Positions 25,461 through 39,200 of a stretch of 64,000 bases of DNA are shown here, piece after piece. The stretch is from contig JAMPIT010000566.1 in assembly GCA_026261815.1 (NCBI GenBank), forward strand, positions 25,879,001 through 25,943,000, given 5' to 3'. Each line of letters starts with the position of its first letter. Within the stretch, counting starts at the first letter, position 1. A model generated the notes under the pieces. The model made no database searches and was not told where the DNA came from. It saw nothing but the letters and a program-made list of their open reading frames with translations. The translations under genes and the position numbers were made by a program. The stretch is from Monarcha castaneiventris obscurior (Eukaryota > Chordata > Aves > Passeriformes > Monarchidae).

Positions 25461-26354
25461 TCCATTGTCTCACCAAATCAGCCAAGAGCTCTTCCTAACT
25501 CAGCTGCTTCAGCTGTTTTTATTTATGTCTATGGGGATCATGTTCAGCATCCTGCCACTGATGGTCTTCATGAAACTCAGGTGGAAAGAATCACTCCAAG
25601 TCTAGTTTTACTTGGGGATAGAGGTGGATAACTACACTTTTTTTTCTTGATGCTATTACCAATTTTATATTTTTGAGGTATCATTGTGGATGCAGTAGTG
25701 AACATGCTTTCTTTTCTAAACTCTGCTTTATCTTTTTCAAGCTCTTCCCATGGGGCACTGCTGAACTCCATGCTGCCTGTCTGTCCTAAATTTCACTCTC
25801 TGCGCACCGCATCACTCTCTTTGAGTGCAGACATGGGAAAAATGAGCCACTCTGTTTACTGGGAATGTCATTAATAGATCTGTGACACAGAGTAGATGAG
25901 GACTTCACCTCACAGCTGGCACCAGTGTGTGATGCAGTCTACTGCAGATCACAGCGAATATGATGGAGCCAGCAGTTGGTGGGAGAGGCAGTCAAGCACA
26001 GCAGCAATCGCTTCTTTTTTTATCATGCTTTGTCTCTCTGTGTAATAGGAAAACAGAAATATCAGAGGCAGTCACCATGTCACTTACACTTATAGCTAAT
26101 AGTCTGCAGGGCTAGAAAACCAATATGAGTTCAGTGTGCTTCTAGATGCACTGCCAGAGACCTGCATTAGCCAACACTGAAATTATGACAGCTCCCAAAA
26201 GCAGGAGGAGCATGGAGGAATACTAGAAAAGGAAGTTCCTTCTGGCCCATGTGCCAAGTAGGTTCATGCTTAAAGGTAAGTAACTGCTGAGATTCCTGAG
26301 CTGGGATTACCTGAACATTGCCTCAAGACACGGTTGGATTTGCCACCAGAGAGT
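25461..26354. other. Unique non-coding DNA
   Basis: No feature is seen. Confidence 0.5.
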
Positions 26355-26361
26355 ATCACTG

Positions 26362-27425
26362 TGTACTGGGTTTGCATAGCCAGCTTTGGTAGCAGGGTGG
26401 GAGCTACAGGGGTGGCTTCTGTGAGAAGCTGCCAGAAGCTTCTTCCATGTCCAGCAGAGCCAATCCCTGGCAGCACCAAAGACAGATGTGCCACTGGCCA
26501 AGGCTGGGCCAATTAGAAATGGTGGTAACATCTCTGTGATAACAGATTTAAGAAGGAAAATAACAAATTTTTGCACAGATCTAATTGTGACCAGAGAAAA
26601 GTGGGGTGAGAGGAACAATTCTGCAGACACCAAGGTCAATAGAGAAGAAAGGGGTGGAGGTGCTCCAGGTGCTGGAGCTGGGATTCCCCTGCAGTTTGTG
26701 GGGACACCACAGTGAGGCAGCTGTGCCCCTGCAGCCCACGGAGGTCCATGGGGATGCAGAGATCCATCCTCAGCCCATGGAGAAGACCCACAACAAAGCA
26801 GGTGGATGCCTGAGTGGAGGCTGTGAACCCATCAGAGGCCCAAGGAGAGAGGAGCCCTTGCTGCAGCACCTGGCCTTGAAGGACTGCACCCTGTGAAAGA
26901 GTGACCCATGCTGCAGCAATTTTGGGAGGACTGCTGCCTGTGGGATGGACTCACGTTGCAGCAGTTCACAGAGAGCTGCTGCTCATGGGATGGACTCACA
27001 CTAGAGAAGTTCATGGAGAACTGTCTTCTGTGGGAGGGACCCCATGGTGGAGCAGGGGAACAACTCCTATCCCTGAGCAGTGGGAGAAGCCTCAGGTGAT
27101 GAAATGACCATAACCCCCATTCCCAGTCTCCTTGTGCCACTGGGGGAGGAGATAGAGCTGGGAAGGAGGGAGGGGTGGGAGGTGTTTTAAAGGTTTTATT
27201 TTACTTGTCATTATCCTGCTCTGATCTTGTTAGTAATAAATTCAATTAATATCTCTAAATCTATCCTGTTTTGCCCGTGACGGTATTTGGTGAGTGATTT
27301 CCTCAAGTCCTCATCTCAACTTCTGAACCCTTCGTTATGTTTTCTCTCCACTGTCCAGCTGCAGAGGGGACTGAGAGAGAGGCTTTGGTGGGTGTCTAGC
27401 ATCCAGCCAGCATCCACCCACTACA
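26362..27425 (+). mobile_element. ERVL-type avian solo LTR (about 1.06 kb)
   Basis: The start (TGTACTGGGTTTGC) and end (catccacccactaca) match a very common bird LTR, with near-perfect 9-bp terminal inverted repeats (TGTACTGGG against the reverse complement TGTAGTGGG). AATAAA lies at 27235-27240, followed by 'ctgttttgcccgtgacggta', which fits the R-U5 part of this family. No internal viral genes are attached. There is no clean target duplication directly at the ends. The word atcac occurs at 26355-26359 and 27430-27434, a few bases off each end. All ORFs inside it are non-coding artefacts. Confidence 0.9.
26903..27037 (+). repeat. Three 45-bp tandem units inside the LTR
   Basis: Units at 26903-26947, 26948-26992 and 26993-27037 each start gac(t/c)ca and end with gggatg or gggagg. 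They are clearly related but diverged, so the array is old and is part of the LTR's U3-like region. Because 45 is a multiple of three, the repeat produces repetitive ORFs on both strands that should not be taken for genes. Confidence 0.85.
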
Positions 27426-27430
27426 TTGCA

Positions 27431-30400
27431 TCACAAGTTTGGGCCCATGTCCATCTTTGAAGTGCAAATAATGATCTAGACAGACTATGTGGAATGGATT
27501 GAAGTGTTAGAACAGTACACTTATTTGTTGTTTTTTTTTCCTGGAATTTCTATATATTGAAAAACAGCTAAAATAATGATGTCTGCAATTCACAGGTATT
27601 ATTATACTTCAATGCCTCACTTTGGAATCTCGAAAGCTATTGTTAACCCAATACCTCCTAAGAATCTTTAAGGAACTGTAATAGGCACCTGGAGACATAA
27701 GTGTTCTCCTCCAAAGGGTAGCTACTTCCTGAAAAGGTCATTATAATTTTCTGTCAAATGAAAAATTAAATAGCCATGTAAACTAATATTATCAACCAGT
27801 GAATTCTTGCACTGTCAGCAGCAGATGTCAGGTGCTGTACACTCAGATCTTTGGTTGTATTCCCAATGCTGTCTTCTCTCTTGCACACACATTGCTGTAC
27901 TAGAATTAAAACTAGACTGCAGGTTTCTCTGCTCTGTGACACTTTTCTTCTGATGCACAGACAAAGCAGTGCATAAGCCAAACGAGTGACTGTAGACTAG
28001 CCAGAGGATTCCTTTGGGCATGGGCCCTCTCTCCCCAGGTCAGGCTCCCAAGGCTCATAGTTTCCTGTACACAGGTTGACAAACATGTCAAAGGCATAAT
28101 GGCATCTGCAGTGAGGAGTAAATAAAGGACAGACTCTAATGAGATACCAGTGCAGACAATTCTCTTTGGTGCAAAGTGTTATCAGACTTTTGGCTAAAAT
28201 AAACTTACTGTCCCTATAGGAAGCAGGATGCCCCAGTAATTAGGGAGTCCCAAACTTTGGATATCTATGTGCCTATACTTGTCCTGCCACAGACCACTTC
28301 TATGACCTCTGGTGTGTTATTCAAGGCCAAAACCCTCCAAGTTTTTTATACATTTTACCTTCACTGAACTCCAGTTTTGGCTGGCCCATCAGGTAAACAG
28401 AGTCGATATTTTGGAAGCCTGGCAGCTTTCATGTGTAGTTTTGGCTCCAATAAAAGATCTTGGCCAGTCAATAGGGAAGCAGAGAGTGTCTGTAACTGTC
28501 TAAAGAGACTGCACTTTAGTACAGAGCTGGGTGCAGTCCTGAAGAGGAGGGATACTGGGCATGGTCTGTGGGGCAGCTCTGCTGCTCCCCTTCCCTGTGA
28601 CTGCAGTTCCCAAAGTGGGCTGTGGTAACTGGGAGAAGAGGGTAGAATACATCTGCTGCCTTCTCCAGGAATGCCTACCTCAGTTTAATAAGACTTAAAA
28701 TACTGTCCATGGGAGGATGAGAAATATATATGCCTCCCTGAAGTTGTTCTTATTTAACAGTGAGCTAACTAGGTTTATTGGCCACATTTTTCTATCAGAA
28801 GGGTGGTACGTTGCATTCCTATTCAGAAAAAAACCCCTATTACTTCTATTAAAATATATACACATACATAACAGTGAATGTTTCAATGTCCAGTGATATT
28901 CTTCATTTTATTAAAGAGCAACACAAGAATTATCTGCCCTTTGCATTTTGATCTGTGAAATGCAGTTGGCAGAAGTGCTTAGCACAGGCTTTTATTTTTA
29001 GTTTTATGGATATTGGATTATAGGTAAACGAAGACCATGCAGAACATCAAGGATATATGTATGTTAATTATCGAGATGAAAGATTTTAATTTTAAAAAAA
29101 TGGTCTTTGATAACAAAAATTTGCAGATTTAACATTCTGTTTATGCTAAATCTCCACATGATGAAGCTCATGGTGTCTGTCTTATATAGATGAAAGAAAG
29201 CTTAGGTGCTTAAGAAATAATTATTATGAGTATTCTGAGCTGAGACATCTAAATCCAGCCCTGACAGAAAGCTGAGAGTTTAGGGCGTGCTCTGTGATAA
29301 CCTCTTGTTGGGCAAAGCAAGGAGTTCTAGGCCACCTTTGGGTTTTGCTTTTCAGAAATTGGGGGACATTTTGACAATTATTTTTAAGAAACAAGCTTCT
29401 TGTAAAACAAACCTTTTCTCACAGAACTGGTCACAATATAGCTATAAAGCTGCAGATGGGAATGCTCCTGGAGAAGGGGGAGCATGGGTAAGTAAAATTC
29501 CCTGCCATATAGGTAAAACACAAACTCAGTCATTCAATACATAAATAATTGCTACTACTGACAGCTGTGCTGCATATATCAAAGGTACTTCTCAAATCAG
29601 CAATTATTTTAAAACAAAGTGTTTACTAATTCTGATATGCCCTCAGAATTGCTGTTAGATTATGATTTGCATGCAAATAGTACAGTACAAAATATGAAAG
29701 TACAAAAAAAAAAAAAAGAAATCCCTGAAGAACTGATGTGTGAACACAAAGCTACTGAATGATGACTTATGCCTGGAATAATCGCCATCATGAGCCCCGT
29801 TGGAGCATGCAGCTGGAATTAGAATTCCTGAGGAGGAATCCTAAGTGAAGGGCTGCAGCAGCAAGGTCTGTCTTTTTCCCTTTTTTTTTTCTGAAGAACA
29901 AAAAAGCCCCATCTCTCCCTGTCTGACAGAATGGTACTGTCCCAGACAGAAAGGTCCCCATAGGCCAAGCTATTCATGTAGCACCAGGCTGCTGGGAGTA
30001 CCAAGCTCTGGTAGGGATGGGGAGCAAAACCAGGGAAACTGCAGTGCCTGCCTGGCAATTAGCATGATATATATTGGCTTTGCTTGGCGGTCCTGAAGGA
30101 AGAGAGGGAGAAAGGGAGGAAGAGAGAAGAGAGACAAAAAGAGAGAGAAAAAAATACAAATAAAGAAGAAAAGGAAAAATGAAAGAATTAGGACCACATA
30201 AGGCAGTATTTCAAGACACCAAAATTAATTATTAAAAATATCAGCAGCAAATCAGTCTTTTTCCCAAGTTGTTTTATAAAATTATAAAAGTGTTGCTTAT
30301 TATTTTTCTTTAAAGAATATTCATAATTCTGATAAATCAATGTATGAATAAATTCACTGAGTGTATGCAAGGTTCCCTGGTTGGCTGTGTCCCTGAGTGC

Positions 30401-31779
30401 CTTTCTCTTTTTTCATGCCTTTTGTAACTGTTCTCCAAACTGTTTATGAAGACCAACATTGCACTCGTGGTTCTTTGAACTAAAGGACTCATTTTATCAT
30501 ATTTAAAAATCCCTATAAATGAGGACAACACTGACTAGAGCAGGACAAAAAAACCCTCTGAATATTCTTGTGCATCAGTAATAAAAACAAATGTTTCAGG
30601 ATAGCATTGCAGGGTGATATATGGGGTTTTATGCACATCACTGCTAGTAAAACCAGTAGGAATAATCAGTGTATATATCTGCATGCTGAAGGGGACTAGG
30701 AATGACTAGTAACCACCCTAGTATTCTGTTCCTTGAAAAAGCACATCTTTTTTTCAACAAGGGAAAGACAATTTTATCACCATTAAAAAATCATGTTCAT
30801 GAGAAGATGCTCCTTAGTTCTAATTTGTATTATTTTAGTGGCATACCTGTCTGGAAAACAATCATAATTTTCCTGTTTCTCCCCACCCCCTCACACTCTG
30901 CTACTCATGATTTTTCTGTCATGCAGATTTCTCAACTGTGTTCTCTCATTTATTATTTTATTTCACATTTTATAGAACACTGTATTTTTGCTCTTGGTTA
31001 ATGAAAACAAAGAGATCATCTTAAATTTCCTGTGATAAACAGTAGTTTAAAACACCATTATGATGGTTTCTCAGTCTTTAAAATCTTTCACCTTTTATAA
31101 TATTTAAGCCTCACTAACCATTAGTGCCCTACACATGCAATCATAATAAAAGCTTTGCAGAAAGAAGAGTATCAAATGCTTGGCAGACCAAATGAACGTA
31201 ACAAAATAATCCTACTAAATAATGTATATGCCTAAATACATACACACAAATTTATATGCATCTATACATGCATATATGGAGGCTTATGTACACACTGAAG
31301 TATAAAGGCTTTCCCTTTTTCGTGGTGCATATCTTAGAACACTTTTGGCTTCCCTGGATTTCAAATGATACTTGGAAGCTCTCTGATTCTGGCCTCTCAT
31401 GACACTTCAGATTGCATGTCCTGCTTCATTTGGTCTCTTTGACCCATGTGGAGTGAGTTGCTCCAAGTGATATGATTATCTCAGTATTTACCCCAGCTAA
31501 GTGTTGTCCTTCATCACCTTCAGCAGGGAGGTAAGATGGAAAGTGTTTTTGAGAAATCAGCCAACTGCTGCTCAGAAACCACATGTCTGGGTCAGTATAA
31601 CACAGGCTTCTGCTGCATGAGGGCAGATTCGGATGGTGCAGCTGACAGAACAGACTGCCTCACTGGCCCGGGTTCTTCTCCTCCATCCCAGACGTGTGCT
31701 GATTCCCCCTCATGCAGGGCGCCTCTGCAGCTTGTCAGGAAATCCCACACAAGTACAAGCCTGGCTCAGAGGGTCATGA
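27431..31779. other. Unique AT-rich non-coding DNA
   Basis: No exon or dispersed repeat is recognised. It includes a purine-rich patch at about 30094-30180, short A-runs near 29701-29715, and a palindromic octamer pair at 29665-29678 listed separately. Confidence 0.45.
29665..29678. promoter_or_regulatory. Palindromic double octamer (POU-type) site
   Basis: ATTTGCATGCAAAT is a perfect 14-bp palindrome made of two overlapping octamers, ATTTGCAT and ATGCAAAT. Octamers are the classical binding word of POU factors such as OCT1/OCT4, and paired octamers can bind dimers. Whether this one is used in vivo is not shown by sequence. Confidence 0.45.
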
Positions 31780-32090
31780 GCAACGAGTCATGCTCTGACT
31801 GGAGGGTGCCACAGGACAGGTACTGCAGGGGCACTGTCCGTGGAGCTGTGCTGCTTGACATCACTACGAACGACCTGAAGGAGGTGCCAAAGGGTGCCCT
31901 TGTTGAGTCTGCAGATGGCATGAAACTGAGGGAACCAGTTCTAGGACTGACATTCCAGGGTGACCTAGGCAGACTGGAGGGATGGACCACAGGGAACTTG
32001 TGCAATTCAGCAAGGAGAGGTTGTGCACCTGGGAAGGAAGAGCCTATTGAACGGATAAAGGCTGGGGAAGAGACTACTCAAGCAACACCT
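31780..32090 (+). mobile_element. Highly diverged CR1 LINE fragment
   Basis: The order of words follows the CR1 ORF2 region around the RT catalytic block: 'gtcatgagcaacgag', 'ggtgcccttgttgagtctgc', 'agatggcatgaaactgaggg', then 'cagactggagggatgg' and 'gttgtgcacctggg'. The motif that should read FADDTKL is now SADGMKL, so the copy is dead. A 262-codon ORF at 31536-32324 runs through it but is half CR1 and half unrelated, and is not a gene. Confidence 0.7.
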
Positions 32091-32319
32091 CTATGGAAAG
32101 GATCCCAGAAGGCCTGGAAGCTGAGCAGGAGCCTAGGAAAGGCTCCATTACTCCACTACAACTACACATATTATTTTTCCTACCAAGGGACTGGGAATGA
32201 TAACAATGCTTTCCTGGAGCTGGGATTGGGAATAGTGACTGGGTGCTTCCCTGGAGTTTGTTCTAACTTTATAAACGTAAGCACAGAGAAGGGGGAAGGT
32301 CTGAGCCCCTCTGTTGTTC

Positions 32320-32904
32320 TGTAGTGTTTGAGCAGCGTTGAAATCCTCACTGTCTCCATCTTGTGCTGCTTTTGTCTGACTTACATTTTCTTCACAGTAG
32401 CTACTATAGGACTGTGGTTTGGATCTGTGCTGGAAGCAGCTGTCGCTGAGCAGTGCTTGCACAAAGTCAAGGTCCTTTCTGCCTCTCTCTTCACCACCAG
32501 CGAGAGGGCTGGGAGTGCACAAGGAGTTGGGAGAGGACACAGCCAGGACAGCTGACCCCAACTGACCCAAGGGATATCCCACACCATGTGTTGCCATACT
32601 CATCATATAAAGCTGGAGGAAGGAGGAGGAAGAGTAATGGCATTTGTCTTGCCAAGTCACCATTACACGATGAAGCCCATTTTTTCTGGGCATGGCTGAA
32701 CACCTGTCTACCCATGGGTTAAGAGGGGAAAGAATTCCTTGTTCTGCTTTGCTTGTGCACATGAATTTTGCTTTAACTGTGTATATTTCAACCCATGAGT
32801 TTTTCCCACTTTTATCCTTCTGATTCTCTCTTCCATCCCACTGAGTGGGGAGTGAGGGAGTGGCTGCGTGGGGCTTGGTTGACAGCTGGGATTAAACCAT
32901 GACA
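32320..32904 (+). mobile_element. Avian endogenous-retrovirus LTR (3' boundary firm, 5' boundary uncertain)
   Basis: The right half matches a common bird LTR: 'ctctcttcaccaccagcgag', 'cacagccaggacagctgacc', a TATA-like catataaag at about 32603-32611, 'atttcaacccatgagttttt' and the end 'attaaaccatgaca' at 32904. The left end is set at TGTAGTG (32320) as the nearest TG. The word gttgt follows the right end and also occurs at 32313-32317, two bases away from the chosen start, so the target duplication is not clean. No viral genes are attached. Confidence 0.75.
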
Positions 32905-35900
32905 GTTGTAATTGTAATCATTCATTATTCCACCTGCTTTTTTTTTCTTCCCCACCGGTGGCAATTTAATGTCTAATTTCAAGTAATTGGTAAAAATATT
33001 AAAAGAGAAACTAGGCTGAAAACTGACCAGCAAGAGATAAGCAATTATGCTTATTAGTATTTTATCCCTGTGTTCTTTGATGTCTCAGCTGGTTTTTAAT
33101 TCATTTCACACATACATATTTTATGAAGTGCTAATTTTTAATAAGAATATTGTGTAATACTAAGTCTAACTAAGTTAAACTCTCAAGAAAGTAGAGAATC
33201 ATTAAGCCCATTCAGTTATCTGTAACAGTTAAATTGTCAATGAAGAACACCTTGTCAATAGCAGGTGTATCATGTAGTGATGAACACCACATATACTAAC
33301 TTAAAATGATCCTTTTAATTTTAAGTTACAACTACTCCTTCAAAATATATACACACACAGAGAGAACAGAATTTTTTCTTCTTCTTCACATCTACTCTGG
33401 GTACTTGAAGCCCCATTCCTGTGTAAGGCTGATGGATTGATAACTCAGCTCAGGATTTAAACAGAGTTTTTGAGCTATAGGATTGCCATGCAAACTTCCT
33501 GACACCTCTACTCCCAGTAAGCACTTCTGCACGGGAACATTGACATCTTGTAAGAAACTAAGAAAATTAGAGTAGCGCAAAGAGATAGGTTAGATGTTAA
33601 GCTTGTGGAGGAAATATTTTGATATGGTTCCTCTCTTCCAAATTACCTTTCATCTTCCTCTTTTCTTTTCAACCTCCTCCAAGCAATATGATACACAATA
33701 GATGAAATAGGCGAGTAGGTTCTTTGTGACTCAGAACCTCCCTAACAGAAAAGGGAGAATGTCTGTTTGAATTTGCTGTAGGAATATACTGACTCAGCCT
33801 AACTCCATGCCACTTCTCACTTCTTGCCTGGCCTGTGTTCCTCACCTAGTCACTCCTCCACTCCTTCCCTCCTGGAACAAGTTAAAAGCTGTTAGCACTG
33901 AATTTCCTAATTACGGGTTTTGTGGCACAGCCTAAAGTTACAGAAATCAGCTCGTATTTACTCATGTTATATGTAACATGTCTGCAAAAGAATCTGAGAA
34001 ATAATTTGTCATAGCCAGCCTGAATAATATGGGCACTTTCAGGGAAGGCTCATTCATCTTCCATGGAGACTTGATGCTCATAAACACATTGACAGCTGTG
34101 GGATACTATACATTAAAAAGAGGTTTCCATTGTAACCAAATCATACCCCCTCAACTGGAAACAAAGATTTTGATATTTGTAACTGCTAAAATCCAAAGGC
34201 ATGTTTTCCCATGTAATTTCTGAAAATACCTCAGCTGGAAATTGGCAAAGTGTGTGTTCAATTCAGTATCTGACACACCATTTTCACTGTGCAAATAAAA
34301 ATGTATTTTTAAATTTTTCCACAAAATATTATTTATGCATTTTTCTGTCCAGCTCAGGACATTAGGGATGGGCTTACTCATTATTTTATTTATCACCATA
34401 CCATTGATTTCCAGAGACACCATTACCTAGCAAGAAAAATTTAGAAAGCTGTTTATGGGTGATGTGACAAAGAATAAACCCCTAGCAACTTGGAAGCCTC
34501 CCAAGGAAATAGTAACATACTACTATGGCAGACCATTCTGTGCTAATTGTCTTGTATCTTACTACATTTAGAGGCAATGTGATGTCTGTGGTTCCTGAAA
34601 AGTCATACCCTCCTCCTTTCAGAGTCTGAAGCAGGTTGATCTCAGACTGCTGTCCCGTGGCTGTTTAGTGAAATCCCTTGCTGCTGCAGTCTCAGCATTT
34701 AAAACTTGCTGCAGATTTGCACCCCAAATGATTATAGTATCACCAATCCCTTGAAAAATTGCTGCTTTGACTTACCTTGGAAACTCCTATCAGCATAGAA
34801 ACAACCATAGTTTAATAAATTCTATTTGAAAAAGAAGAACACACATTTACTTTGATTACATTTTTGAGTTCCTGAAGGCCAGATTTTGCTCCCACTGGTG
34901 TCTGTGGCAAAACTCCCATTATCTTCAATGGCAACAAACCCAGCCACTTAGTTTGCATAATCTGCAGAAAGTAAATATTTTAACACTTGTTATCTGTGAT
35001 ATTTAAGTAGCTAATAAAAATGTGCATGTAAAACTGGTTCATATTTATTTAAGCTTGTAAGAAAGGGACTTTCAAATAGGACAAAATATAGGACAAAAAC
35101 ATTCTGTAAATGAAGACTTGATAAATAAAGCAATTTTTTCCCTCTCCCACAACACAGCATTCTCTCTTTAATAATGTTACAGAAATAAAGCTGTAAACCA
35201 TGAAAAAAATAAAATATACTTATTGTGGCCATAAAATGACACATAATGACTCTGAGTCCCGAATTCTGGCACTATAACACATGCATATGTATTTATATAA
35301 GGAGAAGGTAAATTGACAAACTGTTCTACTTGAGCTTGTTTTTGCAAAAAACATATCAACCCAGTTGCTAATGTACTATTTATCCATTAAAGAATGTTGC
35401 TATAGTTACAGTATCTATTGCAAAAATAGCATGGTAATATGAGAGAGAAGATGAAGAATGCAGAACAAACAAGCTTTCATATTTCTAGTGCTTGTATTGT
35501 ACATGAAAGTAAAAAACTTACAGTAAAAAAAACCTTTGCTGTTGGCTCTGTTTTGACTTAAGGCCTTAGAACCATCCTTTGTACTTGGTGGGCCTATTTT
35601 TTTCTCCATCTGGAATTACAGGAACTAACACCCATGACTCAAATAAACACTCCAGTATGAGGATTTAACTAAAATTTTCACTACACAATTAAATGAGTGA
35701 TTTTATAGTCAGATCAAAACATAAAAATTTGACTTAGTAATCCCATATTTCATTTGGAAAATCAGATAGTGGAAACAAAATTTTTTACCAATAAATAAAG
35801 AAACAGGTAATTGTGCAATTCCGACCTTAGACTGGTGTATTTCAGCCCAGAGCTACACCTTGTCAGTGTTTCACAAGAAAACATACTAGAACTTTTTGGT

Positions 35901-36250
35901 GTCTCCACCCAAAATTCACTCTGGTGAAATCCTTTAACTATAGGAGAGCACCACATCGCAAGTGCTGTTTTTTGAGGTAGTTTTGCATCAGAATTAAAAT
36001 GCGCAGTCTAGTTACATCTAAGCAATGTGTAGGTAGAATAAGTAGTTTGTCAAACTCCTGCTATGCTTAAAAAACCTCTCCAGTCTAAAGAGATTAAAAA
36101 AAAAAAAAAAGTCCAGTGGTAATAATTCCGATTTAAAAAAAACCAAAACAGGTAATTGTACTAGGTGTCTTTTACAGCTTCTGGAATCTACACAGTCAAC
36201 CTCAGTGTAAATAAAACTAGGATTAGACTCTTCTTCCAAATAAAACACTC
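32905..36250. other. Unique AT-rich non-coding DNA
   Basis: No feature is seen beyond short A-runs. No ORF exceeds 100 codons. Confidence 0.45.
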
Positions 36251-39200
36251 ATGATGTGAGAGCTATCAGGTTTAACTCAGGATAGGATGAAGCCCTGGAC
36301 AAATTGAAAAAAAGTTGGTTAGTTACATCAGTCTTAAAACCAATTTGATATCAAAGATATTTTGCCTCTGTGAAATTTTTGTAGTCCTTCTGCCTATCAG
36401 CCAAAAAGCAGTGGCTGAAACAATGTTGCTCTCAAAGTAATCTTGAGTACTTTGACCCTTCTCAGCAGAGAAGAGAAGCTAGAAAGTATGTCGGTAAAAT
36501 CTCACTTCTGGGTAACTGCAAAAAAATTTAGTCCAGAAGACTATTCTGCTTTCTGCTGAAATGTCACCTGTATATGGACGTATTGAGGATATCTAATGCT
36601 TATGGACCTGCCATAACAAAGAAAAAAATATCCTACAGTGAGATTGTGTCTACATTACCAGATAATTTAGCTGCTCAGCTCATCCCCTAGTGCCTGATCA
36701 TCACACTGCATAAATGCCAGTCCCACTGTGTTGTCTCTTTTGGAGACACTCAACATAGTTCTCTCACAAATAAACTCTAGGCTGGGTTTGTGTTTTCCTC
36801 AGACTCCTACCACTGAGCATTAGAACAAGAGCACACAGGAGACAACCCAGGGCTAACACCAGGCAGGGAGATTGCAGCAATCTGCTCTACAAAAGGGCAT
36901 GCTTGCACTAGTGGGAGTGCATGTCTCTTTGCAGCCCTTGTTTTGGAGAGGCGATCATTTGCTGGGGCAGATGCATTTATCAGTGTAGATGTAAGCTGTT
37001 GATTAGTCAGTGTTTACTCTCTTGGGGCTAAGAGACTTCTGCAGGCTGCTACCTTAGCACTTGCTCCTGTTGCCAGCTGTTGTGTCTGCAGTTTGGTTGC
37101 TATGACTTTCCCAAAGTATTAACTCAGCTGAATGGAGTATCTTTTGCCCAGACCCTGCCCAAGCCTGGCTGAAGTTCATGACCCCCTACCTCTATCACCA
37201 GAGAGGCCCAAATCATAGTACATTTGTCATGTGGAATGTCTTTGGCAGAAAGAACAGCAGCTGATCTCTCATTAGAAAGGGTTGGCTGGTTGTGCCTGCC
37301 TCTTACAGCTCTATGGCCAGAGGATCTGGACTGCCAGAAAGGAATTTTGTGACTTCACTTCCTTATGGACATGTCCTAACCACGAAGCAGTGAACAAGGT
37401 TAGGGTACATAAATCCTCCACCACTCTCACTGGAAGTGTGTTCAAGCATGGTTAGATTTCAAGACATTCACTTGATAGAGCCTGATGTAATATCTACATT
37501 TTAGCAGTGGGCTGAAAATGCAAAGTGCATAAGCAGTCTGCAGGATAAGGTTTAGAGCAAGAATTAACAGCTTTGGAAGCATTTTTTTGAAGGAAATTTG
37601 TCTGCAGAAGGGGGCAGACAGTTTTGTCGTCACTAGTAAAGACACTGAAAGAATAGTGTTGTGTAGGATGGTGAGCCATTAGCCAAAGATGTTCAGTTAT
37701 TAGGTCTGTGTTTGTATTTGTCTCCAGGAACTGAAAAATCTTGTTTCTATTTTATCTGAGGAAGTCAGAATAGCTTACAAAGCTCCCGTGAATCTGTTAG
37801 ATGGAGTTCCTTCAACCATCACTAGTGGGACTGAGGGACAGTCTGCATAGCTAAAACGCAGTACTGTGCCAATATATCTGCATGGCTTTTGGAAACTGTG
37901 CAGATGGTACTGTATGGCTGTCCTCCACTGACCAGTTTTTCTCCATTAATAAACAAAAATTCATTGGAAACATAATAGGAATGTATGTATCTGACAGGAG
38001 ATAGAAATCTTGGCTTTCACTCAAAGCCATGTATCACACGACAGTGCGCACTGCAAAAAGGACTGCAACGCAGTCTCTTGCATGAACTTTCTTCACAGAG
38101 AGTTTGGGACAGACCAGCTGTGATTGTTGGGCCATGCACAGATTTTTGTTCCTTTCTTGATACCATGTATTGCAAGTAGCAGTGGGGCTGCCGTGCCAGG
38201 TAACCCCCGTTTCCCACTCCCAGGAGGAACACTGGCAGCAGTGGCAGCTCTCACTAACATTCCTAGAGTTCTGCGTGACTCAGCTCATCCCCAGTCCCCT
38301 CCTTCAGCCTTCATCTTGTGTTGTGATGATGACATGGCTGAGGAGCTGGTGCTATCTCCTCTGTTCGGCTATTTCCAGAACTCCAGTATTGGAGCATATG
38401 TTTTCTGGTCTCAGCACTACAATGGTTTTGGTGTGCTGTTAATAGAGTTACAAAATGGTCTCACATGCTTCCCTTACCTTCAGTTTAAGAAGAATTTAAT
38501 TGTACTGTTCAACAGCTTGAACAAAAGTATTTAAGAACAGTCAGAGAAGTTAAGTGTATTTTATAGTAAACAGGCAGAAATAAAAAAAATAATGCTTGAA
38601 AGATGCCTACACCCAGGATAGACTATATATGTACTTCCATTTGTTTAAAATACATAAAAAGAATTTTAAAAGTCTTCCAGTCAGAAAACAAGAAGTTTTC
38701 CATTCAACTGCTGTCAGTAGTTACAAGTAGTCATACTTACACCTTCCCTGGTAGCCATTTAGCACCAAAAGTACTTTATAATAAATATATTATTTAAATA
38801 TAGAGCAATTCATTCTTTATTGGTTGGATCCTTGAGGAACCTCTCTAGTGATTTTTGTTAGATGGCATCTTCTCTTTCCCATGTAACCATTCATTGCTGT
38901 AATTAATTTTGCATCAATTCCCTGATACCAACTATTTCCTCCAAGAGTCAAAGATTGCTGTAGAGGTATAAAGGTTTACTCCTTTTCAGAAGTGGTGAGT
39001 GACAGGGCTGTTTTCTGTCCTTTTGGAAATCGTAACAGACTCACCATTTCCACCTTGACCGCATTGTGAATTATTTTTCAATTCTGATCTAAAACAGTTC
39101 ATGATACAGAATTATTGCTAAGGTCTACATATGGGCGTGGTAATCAAACTTTTACACTGCACTGCAATTTTTTTTATAAGAATACTGAAAGGTAGAGAAA

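Noticed and set aside
26307..27140. Several ORFs of 60-110 codons
   Set aside because: They lie in the ERVL-type LTR, and the 45-bp tandem units create repetitive frames.
28250..28420. Faint resemblance to the MIR SINE core
   Set aside because: Only scattered short words agree, too weak to call without a profile search.
31536..32324. 262-codon plus-strand ORF
   Set aside because: Its central part is eroded CR1 sequence and the rest has no domain, so length alone is not evidence of a gene.
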